A stretch of DNA of 64,000 bases from Nonomuraea cavernae (lineage in GTDB: Bacteria > Actinomycetota > Actinomycetes > Streptosporangiales > Streptosporangiaceae), in the NCBI RefSeq assembly GCF_014646355.1, contig NZ_BMNH01000024.1, positions 51,032-115,031 of the forward strand, read 5' to 3'. This document shows, in pieces, positions 34,699 to 42,976 of this stretch; within the stretch, counting starts at the first letter, position 1; each line of letters begins with the position of its first letter. The notes under the pieces were generated by a model. That model did no database searches and was not told where the DNA came from. It saw nothing but the letters and a program-made list of their open reading frames with translations. The position numbers and the translations under genes are program-made.

Positions 34699-35222
34699 CG
34701 GGCTGGTATGTCGTCCTGGCGGCGGCCTGCGCCCTGGCGCTGCCGGTCGGCGTGCTGCTGTGGGCGCGTCGCAGGTACGTCGTGATCACGGTGTCGGGCC
34801 TGAGCATGCGGCCCACGTACGATCACGGCGAGCGGGTGCTGATCCGGCGCGTCCCGGTCACCCGGGTGCGGCCCGGCCAGGTCGTGGTCTTCGCCGCCGC
34901 ACCACCCGGCACCTGGCAGGGCTTCGAGGCCCATCACGCCGGCGACCCGGACGGCGCCGGTCTCCAGGCTCGTGATGACGCTGACGCGAACACTCCCGTG
35001 GCTCCCCGGTGGATGCTCAAGCGGGCCATCGCGGTGCCCGGCGACCCGGTGCCGCGCGAGCGGTGCCCGGCGCTGCGTTCGGTCGCCGACGCGGCGGTGC
35101 CGCCCGGGCACCTGGTCGTGCTCGGAGACAACCCGAGCCGTTCCTTCGACTCGCGCCAGTCGGGCTACGTGACTCCGGACCGGCTCGTGGGCGTGGTCGT
35201 GCGCCGTCTGTCCCGCGCGTGA
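34695..35222 (+). CDS. S26-family signal peptidase-like protease
   Basis: A 175-residue type I signal-peptidase homologue with one N-terminal membrane segment (about 4-24), the catalytic serine at Ser37 (SGLSMRPTYD), the general-base lysine at Lys109 (WMLKRAIAVPGD) and the box E motif LGDNPSRSFDSRQSG. It is shorter than housekeeping LepB. It overlaps the ABC gene and ends the operon. By position it is likely dedicated to the Cys-rich peptide, perhaps cutting after Ala24 in its ASA-G junction. Confidence 0.88.
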   Translation: MTGWYVVLAAACALALPVGVLLWARRRYVVITVSGLSMRPTYDHGERVLIRRVPVTRVRPGQVVVFAAAPPGTWQGFEAHHAGDPDGAGLQARDDADANTPVAPRWMLKRAIAVPGDPVPRERCPALRSVADAAVPPGHLVVLGDNPSRSFDSRQSGYVTPDRLVGVVVRRLSRA

Positions 35223-35225
35223 CCG

Positions 35226-35681
35226 TCAGGAGCACTCGGGCCAGGCGATGAGCTGGAACCAGACGGACTTGCCGTGCTGGGCGACGGTCCAGCCCCAGTC
35301 GTGGGAGAGGGTCTGCACGATGGCGAGCCCCCGGCCGCCGACGTCGAATCGGCCGGCCAGGCGAAGGCAGGGGAGCGTGGGGCAGGAGTCGTGCACGTCG
35401 ACCACCATCAGCTCGCGCTCGCGCAGGACCGAGACGCGGACGGCGCCCGCGCCCCCGTGCGTGATGGCATTGGTGACCAACTCGGAGACCAGGAGCTCGG
35501 CCACCTCCGCGACGTCCTGCCCGGCCTGCCAGTCGAGGGCCACGTCGCGCACGAACCGGCGGGCGGAGGAGAGGCACCTGTCGGCGCGCGGGATCCACCT
35601 GTCGCCGAGCACGGGAAGGAGCCGGTCGGGCACGGGGCGGTGCTCGGCCAGTGCCGTACGGGCCTTGAGCGCCTCTTTCAT
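35226..35681 (-). CDS. RsbW-like ATP-binding (anti-sigma/HATPase) protein
   Basis: A 151-residue GHKL ATPase domain protein with N-box SELVTNAITHGGAG and G-box FDVGGRGLAIVQTLSHDWG. Such small kinases are abundant in actinomycetes and act as anti-sigma factors or in XRE/DUF397 modules. It is convergent with the S26 peptidase gene, with stops four bases apart. No partner gene is adjacent. Confidence 0.85.
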   Translation of the reverse strand: MKEALKARTALAEHRPVPDRLLPVLGDRWIPRADRCLSSARRFVRDVALDWQAGQDVAEVAELLVSELVTNAITHGGAGAVRVSVLRERELMVVDVHDSCPTLPCLRLAGRFDVGGRGLAIVQTLSHDWGWTVAQHGKSVWFQLIAWPECS

Positions 35682-36042
35682 CTACGTTCTCCCCGTCTCG
35701 GATTCACCGCTTCGAACTTGACAGGCCCTAATTACTCTCGGTAGTGGGTCCATTACCAATACCGCGTTTTGAGGGCCGCGTCCATGGCCTGAAATCCGGC
35801 AAAGCACGCCACTTCGCTGACTCTCCGCGTACCAGCCCTTGCCTGGACCGGAGTTCGGCCCTCGCGAGGGCCCGATGAGGTCACGCGGGCAAGATCGTGC
35901 GGGAGGTCGGCGGGGGTGCCGAGGAGAGAACGCGGGAGGTCACCTCGCCGCGGGCGTGAGGCTCCTGCGGCGGGTGACCGTTCTCCTGAGTCATGGCTGC
36001 CGGGGCGGTCGCGCAGCGCGTCCACCGCCCCGGCAGGGTCCG
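35682..36042. other. 361-base gap without a convincing gene
   Basis: The stretch lies between the ATP-binding protein start and the stop of the MFS gene. A TTGACA hexamer with an AT-rich run (around 35718-35760) may be promoter sequence, but the orientation does not fit the flanking genes cleanly. Short open frames show no recognisable protein. Confidence 0.5.
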
Positions 36043-37422
36043 TCAGCCGCGTGCCGCGTCCAGGACCTTGGCGGCGTCGCGCTCGAAGGAGGCGCGGGCG
36101 CCGAGGGTGAGCAGGCCGCCGATCACCATCGCCGGCACCAGGATGTACATGCCGGACAGCAGCGAGCCCATCCGGTCGGAGACGATGCCCACGATCAGCG
36201 AGCCGAACGCGCCGCCCGCCGTGATCAGCAGTTGCAGCACGCCGAAGCCGAGCCCGCGCCCGCTGGCCGGTACGACGTCCGCGACGCAGGCCATCATGTT
36301 CGGGATGGCGATCGACATGAGCGAGCAGGCCAGCAGGGTCAGGACCGTGAGCCCGGCGATCGAGTCCATGGAGAGGGCGAGCGCCAGCACGGCGGAGCCG
36401 ATCGTGATGCCGCCGCCACCGGCGAGCAGCCGCCCGCCCTTGCGGGTGCCGTGCCACCTGCGGCCCAGCCAGGAGCCGATCAGGGTGCCCGCGAGCGTGC
36501 CCGCGATGGTGATCAGGCCGCTGAGCGACCCGGCGGCGCCGGCGCCCACGCCGAAGGTGCGCACCATCAGCGACGGCAGCCAGTAGAAGACACCGGCCAG
36601 GCCGAGCGTGAGCAGGCTGAGCCCGGCGCAGACGAAGAGCAGCGTGGGGATGGACAGCACCTGGCGGATCTGCGGCCAGAACGGCGGCTTCGCGGCGGGA
36701 ACGGCGTCGTCCGAATGCCCGTCCGGCGGCACGGTCGGCGGAGTCACGGGGGGCGCGCCCGGCGTCGCCGTGCCGGAGGCCGGGGCGAGCCTGGCGACCA
36801 GCCGGTCCAGCTCGCCTCGGCCGGGCTCACGCAGTCGCCAGACGAGCCAGGCCGTCACCAGCCCCGGGACGACCATGATGAGGAACGCGCTGCGCCAGCC
36901 GTACGCCTGCCCGAGGACACCGCCGAGCAGGGTGCCGACACCGCCCAGGTAGGTCGTGACCCGGGTCAGCCCGTACGCCTTGGCCCGGCTGACCGGGGGG
37001 TAGTAGTCGGCGAGCAGGCTGCCCGAGGCGGGGTTGTCGATGTTCTCGGCCGCGGCGAGCAGCACGCGCATCAGGTAGAACATCGCGAACCCCGTCGCGA
37101 GGCCCGAGCCGAGCGTCGCCACGGCCCAGATGACGACCACGGTGGCGATGATGCGGGTGCGGTTGCGCCGGTCGGCCAGGTAGCCGGCGGGCAGCGCGAC
37201 CAGCGCGCCCGCGAGCGCGGCGGCCGTGGGGATGGAGCCCGCGGCGGTGTCGCTGAAGCCCCACTCCTGCTGCACCAGCGGCAGCACGCCGGACAGCAGG
37301 TTGTACTCGATGCGATCGACGAGCCCGACGATGAACAGGACGACGAGCGGCGCCCAACCGAATGGCGCGGGTTTGTCCGCGTCGATCTCCCCCGTGCGAT
37401 GCGATCCGAACGTCCCGACCAT
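36043..37422 (-). CDS. MFS transporter (12 membrane segments)
   Basis: A 459-residue permease with the MFS loop motif PAGYLADRRNRTRII and a Pro/Gly-rich central cytoplasmic loop (near residues 215-245). Sequence such as GLVDRIEYNLLSGVLPLVQQ suggests the spinster/anion:cation symporter-like branch. AAAGGAC precedes the start at 37422. The substrate is unknown. Three TTCTAG-type elements upstream suggest repression by a TetR-like protein not encoded next to it. Confidence 0.82.
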   Translation of the reverse strand: MVGTFGSHRTGEIDADKPAPFGWAPLVVLFIVGLVDRIEYNLLSGVLPLVQQEWGFSDTAAGSIPTAAALAGALVALPAGYLADRRNRTRIIATVVVIWAVATLGSGLATGFAMFYLMRVLLAAAENIDNPASGSLLADYYPPVSRAKAYGLTRVTTYLGGVGTLLGGVLGQAYGWRSAFLIMVVPGLVTAWLVWRLREPGRGELDRLVARLAPASGTATPGAPPVTPPTVPPDGHSDDAVPAAKPPFWPQIRQVLSIPTLLFVCAGLSLLTLGLAGVFYWLPSLMVRTFGVGAGAAGSLSGLITIAGTLAGTLIGSWLGRRWHGTRKGGRLLAGGGGITIGSAVLALALSMDSIAGLTVLTLLACSLMSIAIPNMMACVADVVPASGRGLGFGVLQLLITAGGAFGSLIVGIVSDRMGSLLSGMYILVPAMVIGGLLTLGARASFERDAAKVLDAARG

Positions 37423-37445
37423 ACGAGTCCTTTCGCGAGGCAACT

Positions 37446-37475
37446 CTAGAATCTCGTTCTAGGTGAACGTTCTAG
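37446..37475. promoter_or_regulatory. Repeated TTCTAG operator-like elements before the MFS gene
   Basis: CTAGAA-TCTCG-TTCTAG (37446-37462) is an inverted repeat. CGTTCTAG recurs at 37455-37462 and 37468-37475, 13 bases apart. The cluster sits 24 bases upstream of the MFS start, in promoter position, and resembles TetR-type operators. Confidence 0.6.
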
Positions 37476-37639
37476 CCAGAGTGGCAGAAGTCACAGGATT
37501 CGTAAATGGGTGACTCGTGAAACGAACGGCACCCGCCCATCTACGCCGGCGGCGTTGCCGGATGCCGGAAGGCAAGCGCCCCGGCGGCTGCCGAGATGCG
37601 CCCGTGACGCCGCCGCCCCCAGAGCGGGACCATGTCGGC

Positions 37640-38551
37640 ATGACAGCAGTGGTGCGGGCCGAAGGACTGACGAAGTACTACGGCAGGCGCAGGGGCCTGG
37701 AGGATCTCACCCTCGACATCCGACCGGGCGAGATCTTCGGCTACCTGGGGCCGAACGGCGCGGGCAAGACGACCACGATCCGGTTACTGCTCGACGTGAT
37801 CAGGCCGACCCGCGGCCACGTCCGCGTCCTCGGCGCCGACTCACGGGAGGCCGCGGTGCGGCGCCGGATCGGCTATCTGCCGGGCGATCTGGCGCTGGAG
37901 GAACGTGAGCCGGGCCGCGCCTACCTGCAGTTTCTCGGCAAGGTGCGCGGCGGAGTGCCGGCCGCCCGGATCGACGCGCTGGCCGAACGGCTGGACGCCG
38001 ACCTGTCGGTGCCCATGCGCAAGCTCTCCAAGGGCAACAGGCAGAAGATCGGGCTGATCCAGGCGTTCATGCACGAGCCGGAGTTCCTCATCCTGGACGA
38101 GCCGACCGGCGGGCTCGACCCCCTGGTGCAGCAGGAGTTCCTCGCCATGGTCCGCGAGGTGCGCACCTCCGGCCGCACGGTGCTGATGTCCTCGCACGTG
38201 CTCGCCGAGGTGGAGCACGTGTCCGACCGGGTGGGCATCGTACGGGCCGGCCGCCTGGTCGCGGTCGAGAACGTGGCCGCGCTGCGCGAGAAGGCGGTGC
38301 GCCGCGTGGAGTTCCACTTCGACGCCCCCGTGCCGCGCGAGGCGTTCGAGCACCTGCCCGGCGTGCGCGACCTGCGGGTGGCGGGCGCCAGCGTACGCTG
38401 CACCATCGACGGCCGGCCGGACCCCCTGATCAAGGCCGCCGCCCGCTTCACCGTCGTGCACATGGTCAGCGCCGAGCCCGACCTGGAGGAGATCTTCCTC
38501 ACCTACTACAGCGGGGAGGACCACGATCATGATCGCCAAGTGTCTGCGTGA
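37640..38551 (+). CDS. ABC exporter ATPase subunit
   Basis: A 303-residue ATPase of the ABC-2/DrrA type. Walker A is GPNGAGKTTTI, the signature region is KLSKGNRQKIGLIQAF, Walker B is LILDEPTGGLD and the H-loop is SSHVLAEVEH. A C-terminal extension of about 80 residues is typical of the family. The start at 37640 follows GAGCGGGAC. Its end overlaps the permease gene by 23 bases. The pair should export a drug, lipid or other hydrophobic compound. Confidence 0.88.
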   Translation: MTAVVRAEGLTKYYGRRRGLEDLTLDIRPGEIFGYLGPNGAGKTTTIRLLLDVIRPTRGHVRVLGADSREAAVRRRIGYLPGDLALEEREPGRAYLQFLGKVRGGVPAARIDALAERLDADLSVPMRKLSKGNRQKIGLIQAFMHEPEFLILDEPTGGLDPLVQQEFLAMVREVRTSGRTVLMSSHVLAEVEHVSDRVGIVRAGRLVAVENVAALREKAVRRVEFHFDAPVPREAFEHLPGVRDLRVAGASVRCTIDGRPDPLIKAAARFTVVHMVSAEPDLEEIFLTYYSGEDHDHDRQVSA

Positions 38552-39320
38552 CTGGCGCAGGACGCTCATCTGGTGGACGATCGGCATCGGCGCCTTCATG
38601 GCGCTCTACCTCGGCACCTACCAGAGCATCAAGCAGGCCCCGGAGATCTACGGACCGGCCGGCCTGGCCAAGTTCCCCGGCGCGCTCCGTGATCTCATGG
38701 GCGGCCTGGAGGACTTCACCTCCGGCACCGGCTACCTCCAGTCGGTGGTCTACCAGCTCTTCGTGCCGTTCCTGTTCATCGTCTGCGCGATGGTCCTGGC
38801 GGGCCGGGCGCTCGCCGGCCCCGAGGAGGCGGGCACGCTGGAGCTGATCGTCACGCTGCCCGTCGACCGCCGGCGGCTGGTGCTGGAGAGGTTCGCCTCG
38901 ATCGCGCTCGGCCTGCTCGCCGTGGCCGCCGTGACCCTGCTGGTGACCTGGGCGATGGCGGAGGCCGTCGGCATGGGCGTCGGCTTCGACCGGATCCTCG
39001 CCGCCCACCTCGGGGTCTACCTGCTCGCGCTGCTCTTCGGCACGGTGACGCTGGCCGTGGGCGCGGCCACCGGCCGCAAGGCGGCCGCCTCGGCGGTCAT
39101 GGGCGTCTGGGCCGTGCTCGGCTACATGGTCGTCACGATCGGCCGGAACGTCGAGGCCATCGCCTGGCTCAAGTGGGTCTCGCCGTTCCACTACTACGCC
39201 GAGGGCAGGCCGCTGTACGAGGGTCTCCCGGCCGGCGACTACCTGGTGCTGGCGGCCGCGACGGCCGTGCTGGCGCTCACGGCGGTCCTCGCCTTCGACA
39301 GGCGCGACGTAGGAGTCTGA
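38529..39320 (+). CDS. ABC-2 type permease subunit
   Basis: A 263-residue membrane protein with six hydrophobic segments, a first segment after TLIWWTIGIGAFMALYL and the ABC-2 motif region EEAGTLELIVTLPVDRRRL. It overlaps the ATPase gene, with which it forms one exporter. A PucR-type regulator follows three bases after its stop and probably belongs to the same operon. Confidence 0.85.
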   Translation: MIAKCLRDWRRTLIWWTIGIGAFMALYLGTYQSIKQAPEIYGPAGLAKFPGALRDLMGGLEDFTSGTGYLQSVVYQLFVPFLFIVCAMVLAGRALAGPEEAGTLELIVTLPVDRRRLVLERFASIALGLLAVAAVTLLVTWAMAEAVGMGVGFDRILAAHLGVYLLALLFGTVTLAVGAATGRKAAASAVMGVWAVLGYMVVTIGRNVEAIAWLKWVSPFHYYAEGRPLYEGLPAGDYLVLAAATAVLALTAVLAFDRRDVGV

Positions 39321-39322
39321 CG

Positions 39323-40339
39323 GTGACCTCAGAGGCGCCCGCCGACCTGCTCGGTGAGCACTTACAGGTGCTGGCCGAGGCGGCCGCCACCGGCCGGCGG
39401 CCCGGCCGGGCGGCGCTCGACCGCTACCGCGAGGCCGGCGGCCGGGCCGCCCGGCTCGGGGTGCCGCTGCGGTCGCTGGTCGACGCCGCCCTCGCGGCGG
39501 CCGAGGGCCTGGCCGGCGACGCGGTGCTGCCCACTCTGCGCCGCGCCGTCTCGGCCCTGATGGAGGGGTACGAGCGGGCGCAGCTGGTCGCCTTCCGTGA
39601 GGAGGAGGCGGCACGCAGGGAGTTCGTTGACGACCTGCTCCTGGGCCGGGCCGAACGGCTGGCCGAGCGGGCCGAGCACTTCGGGTTGCGGCTGGCCGAG
39701 TCGTACGTGGTGGCGGTGGCCGGCGGTCTCGATGAGGACGGCGACCAGGACCGGATCGAACGTGATTTGATCGCCCGGTTCGGCTCGCACAACGTCCTGG
39801 TCGCGGTCCGCGACGGGCGGCTCGTCTGCGTGGTCCCGGCCACGCTCCCGGCGGCGGTGGGAGAGTTCACCCACCACGTGCGGGCCCGGTTCGCGCCCGG
39901 CTGGCGGGTCGGGATCGGCCGCCCGCAGCGCGGCCCCGGCGGCGTGGTCGCCTCCTATCGGGAGGCCGTGGGCGCGCTCGACCTGGCCGACCGGCTCGGC
40001 CTGCGGCCCGACGTCGTCAAGGCCGCCGACCTGCTCGTCTTCCCCGTGCTGCTGCGTGACCGGGTCGCCATGGAGGACCTGGTGACCAGCGTGCTGAGCC
40101 CGTTGCTGCACACGCGGGGCGGGCACGAACCGCTGCTGGAGACCCTGGAGGCGGTCTTCGCCTCGCACGGCAACCACGCGGCGGCCGCGCGCCGCCTCGG
40201 GCTCAGCACGCGCGCCATCACCTACCGGCTCGAACGCGTCCGCCGCCTGACCGGCTTCTCGCCCGAGGACCCCACGCAGCGCTTCACGCTGGAGACGGCC
40301 GTTCTCGGCGCCCGGTTGCTCGACTGGCCCTGGCCCTGA
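39323..40339 (+). CDS. PucR/CdaR-like transcriptional regulator
   Basis: A 338-residue protein that starts with GTG just after the permease stop. The middle is a GGDEF-like fold region (VVAVAGGLDED to GIGRPQRGPGGVVASYREA). The C-terminal PucR helix-turn-helix reads ETLEAVFASHGNHAAAARRL and then STRAITYRLERVRRLTG. Regulators of this type control purine, amino acid or drug-response genes. Position suggests control of the ABC exporter in the same operon. Confidence 0.85.
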   Translation: MTSEAPADLLGEHLQVLAEAAATGRRPGRAALDRYREAGGRAARLGVPLRSLVDAALAAAEGLAGDAVLPTLRRAVSALMEGYERAQLVAFREEEAARREFVDDLLLGRAERLAERAEHFGLRLAESYVVAVAGGLDEDGDQDRIERDLIARFGSHNVLVAVRDGRLVCVVPATLPAAVGEFTHHVRARFAPGWRVGIGRPQRGPGGVVASYREAVGALDLADRLGLRPDVVKAADLLVFPVLLRDRVAMEDLVTSVLSPLLHTRGGHEPLLETLEAVFASHGNHAAAARRLGLSTRAITYRLERVRRLTGFSPEDPTQRFTLETAVLGARLLDWPWP

Positions 40340-40346
40340 CCCCGGC

Positions 40347-41348
40347 TCACCGGCCGCTCAAGGCCGGAGGGGCGGTGGAGGCCGGGTGGGCAGGCTGCGG
40401 GCCGGGCGCCGCGCCGGACCGGCGGGCCCGCCAGGAGGCGTAGACGGGGTGACCCGACAGCGCCTCCTCGTGGGCCTCGGCGGCCAGAGCCGCCAGCTCG
40501 TCGGCGCGGTGCGCGAGCGAGCCGTCGTGCCGCCAGGCCACCAGGTGCCGGATCCACAGGGGCGTCCCGGCCAGCGGGCGGACCACGAGGCCGTCTCCGG
40601 GCGCGAACGTGGCCTGGCACGGCGAGACGGCCTGCCCGCCGGCGATGAGGACGCGGATCATCGGCACCTCGATCATGATGTGCCGCACGCTCGGCGCGAA
40701 CCCGGCGTCCCGGCACGCCGCGACGAAGCACTCCGGCCAGCCGGCTCCGTCCGGGGGCGACAACACCCAGTCGTCGTCGGCGAGCCGGGCGAGAGGCACC
40801 TCGTCCAGCGAGGCGAGGGGATGGGCGGCGGCCATGGCGACGAAGACCGGCTCCACGGCGACGGGACGCGCGCCCACCGAGGCGGGGATGGGCAGCTCGT
40901 GGCCCGGATAGTCGACCAGGGTGGCGGCGTCCAGCCGCCGCGAGACGAGCAGGTCGAGCAGCAGCCGGGGGGAGTGCTCGGTGTGCACGGTGATGGCGGC
41001 GCCCGGCACCTCGAACAGCCGCCGCAGCAGCCCGCTGAGCACCGGATTGGCATAGCCACCGAGCCGGGCCTGGGCCGCGTGGCCGGTCGACGGCATGACG
41101 CCCGTCATCAGCTCGTCGACGGTCTGCAACGCCGACCGCGCCCGGATGAGCACGAACTGCCCGAACGGGGTGGGCGTCACGCCCAGCCGGCTGCGCCGGT
41201 AGACCTGGCCGCCGAGCGTCGACTCGATCCGCTGCAACTGGGCGGTGAGGGCGGGCTGCGAGACGCCCAGGGCGGCCGCGGCCTTGCTCAGACTTCCCGC
41301 GTCAGAGATCTCGCACAAGGTCCGCAGGTGCCGTAACTCCAGCTGCAT
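40347..41348 (-). CDS. LysR-family transcriptional regulator
   Basis: A 333-residue LysR protein. The N-terminal winged helix reads LRTLCEISDAGSLSKAAAAL and then VSQPALTAQLQRIE. A periplasmic-binding-protein-like effector domain follows. It is divergent from the proline-iminopeptidase-like gene, with a T-N11-A palindrome between them, the usual arrangement for a LysR activator and its target. The last 30 or so residues are Ala/Pro-rich and dispensable-looking. Confidence 0.88.
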   Translation of the reverse strand: MQLELRHLRTLCEISDAGSLSKAAAALGVSQPALTAQLQRIESTLGGQVYRRSRLGVTPTPFGQFVLIRARSALQTVDELMTGVMPSTGHAAQARLGGYANPVLSGLLRRLFEVPGAAITVHTEHSPRLLLDLLVSRRLDAATLVDYPGHELPIPASVGARPVAVEPVFVAMAAAHPLASLDEVPLARLADDDWVLSPPDGAGWPECFVAACRDAGFAPSVRHIMIEVPMIRVLIAGGQAVSPCQATFAPGDGLVVRPLAGTPLWIRHLVAWRHDGSLAHRADELAALAAEAHEEALSGHPVYASWRARRSGAAPGPQPAHPASTAPPALSGR

Positions 41349-41391
41349 GTTCTCAACCTAGTGCGAGATCGCCTGCGATATAACGCATGAT

Positions 41392-41410
41392 TTATCCCTC
41401 CCTGGGATAA
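41392..41410. promoter_or_regulatory. LysR-type palindrome in the divergent promoter region
   Basis: TTATCCC-N5-GGGATAA is a 7-bp perfect inverted repeat containing ATC-N9-GAT, the T-N11-A form recognised by LysR proteins. It lies 43 bases from the lysR start and 63 from the peptidase start. Confidence 0.7.
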
Positions 41411-41473
41411 GACGCGGCCCGCTCGCCTGCCGCAGAGTTCAGGGTGACCCGCCGATTCCCAGAAGGGATCTTC

Positions 41474-42727
41474 ATGCCTGTGACGTACCACCGCTCCGGT
41501 CTCGTCTTCACCGAGCACACGATCACCGTCCCGCTCGACCACGCGCGCCCGGACGGGCCGGTGATCGAGGTGTTCGGGCGCGAGGTGGTCGCCGCGGACC
41601 GCGGTGGGAGGGACCTGCCCTGGCTGCTCTACCTGCAGGGCGGTCCGGGCCACAGCGCGCCGCGCTCGCCGGCCGCCTGGCTGCGCCGCGCCACCCGCGA
41701 CTACCGGGTGCTGCTGCTGGACCAGCGGGGCACCGGACGCAGCACGCCCGCCAACCGGAGGTCGCTGGCCCGCCTCGACGACCCGGCCGCCCACCTGCGG
41801 CACTTCCGGGCCGACTCCATCGTCAGGGACGCCGAGCTGTTCCGGGCGCACCTGGCCGGCGACCGCCCGTGGAGCGTGCTCGGGCAGAGCTTCGGCGGCT
41901 TCTGCGCGCTCACCTACCTGTCCCTGGCCCCGGAGGGGCTGCGCGAAGTCCTGATCGCGGGCGGGCTGCCCTCCCTGACGGCGGGTCCCGAGGAGGTGTA
42001 CCGGGCCGCCTATCCCCGGGTCCTGGCGCACAACGACCGGTTCTTCGCCCGTTACCCGCAGGACCAGGCCATCGCCCGCCGGGTGGCCGACCACCTCGCA
42101 CGATGCGAGGAGCTCCTGCCCGGTGGCGGGCGGCTGACCCCGCGGCGCTTCCAGAGCCTCGGCATCACCTTCGGCGGGGAGTCGTCCTTCGACACGCTCC
42201 ACCACCTGCTGGAGGAGGCGTTCGCCGACGAGAAGACGCTGTCCGACGTGTTCCTGCGCCGGGTGGACGCGTTGGTGTCCTACACGGAGTATCCGTTGTA
42301 CGCGCTGTTGCACGAGGCCGCCTACTGCCAGGGCGCCGCCTCCGGCTGGGCCGCGCACCGCGTGCTCGGCGAGTTTCCGGAGTTCGACGTGGAACTGGGC
42401 GGGCAGGTCCGGCTCTTCGGTGAGATGATCTTTCCGTGGCACTTCGAGGAGGATCCCGCGCTCGTCCCGCTGCGCGCCTGCGCCGAGGAGCTGGCCGCCT
42501 GCCGATCCTGGCCGCCCCTGTACGACCTGGAGCGGCTGGCCCGCAACGAGGTGCCCGTGTCCGCGGTGATCTACTACGACGACATGTACGTGGACCGCGA
42601 CCACTCCCTCCGTACGGCGGGCATGGTGCGCGACCTGTCCTGGTGGATCACCAACGAGTACGCCCACGACGGCCTGAAGGCGGACGTGGCCGTCCTCGAC
42701 CGGCTCATCGCGATGGCGCGGCGGTGA
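41474..42727 (+). CDS. S33-family alpha/beta hydrolase, proline iminopeptidase-like
   Basis: A 417-residue soluble enzyme with the oxyanion motif LYLQGGPGHSAPR, DQRGTGRS and the nucleophile elbow LGQSFGGFCAL (Ser). The acid is in YYDDMYVD and the His in the following RDHSLRTAG. Proline iminopeptidases release N-terminal Pro from peptides; some relatives hydrolyse esters or amides of antibiotics. AGAAGGGATC precedes the start at 41474. The divergent LysR gene probably activates it. Confidence 0.85.
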   Translation: MPVTYHRSGLVFTEHTITVPLDHARPDGPVIEVFGREVVAADRGGRDLPWLLYLQGGPGHSAPRSPAAWLRRATRDYRVLLLDQRGTGRSTPANRRSLARLDDPAAHLRHFRADSIVRDAELFRAHLAGDRPWSVLGQSFGGFCALTYLSLAPEGLREVLIAGGLPSLTAGPEEVYRAAYPRVLAHNDRFFARYPQDQAIARRVADHLARCEELLPGGGRLTPRRFQSLGITFGGESSFDTLHHLLEEAFADEKTLSDVFLRRVDALVSYTEYPLYALLHEAAYCQGAASGWAAHRVLGEFPEFDVELGGQVRLFGEMIFPWHFEEDPALVPLRACAEELAACRSWPPLYDLERLARNEVPVSAVIYYDDMYVDRDHSLRTAGMVRDLSWWITNEYAHDGLKADVAVLDRLIAMARR

Positions 42728-42780
42728 GCCCGGCCCCCGCCATCGTCGCTCCTCGCCGGACGGCCGCATAGCTCCCGATC

Positions 42781-42849
42781 TGCCATAACCGCCGGGTTAT
42801 GGCAGAGGGTGTCGCCCTCATCCCGAACACGGATAACTCCCGGGTTATC
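42781..42849. promoter_or_regulatory. Two related 18-bp palindromes upstream of the M64 peptidase gene
   Basis: CATAACCGCCGGGTTATG (42784-42801, extended to 10-bp arms TGCCATAACC at 42781-42804) and GATAACTCCCGGGTTATC (42832-42849) share the core ATAAC-N6-GTTAT and CCGGGTTAT. They are 48 bases apart centre to centre. No T-run follows either, so tandem operators fit better than a terminator. The binding protein is unknown. Confidence 0.65.
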
Positions 42850-42976
42850 TCCCGGCCTGAGCTGGGTGTTCGCGGAGTGTGCTTTTGCGGCCCACCGGCT
42901 CGACATCCCAGCGTTACCGGCCCGTGATCCACGATGGCCAACAATCTGCGCCATATCCCCCTAATGGAGGAACTCC

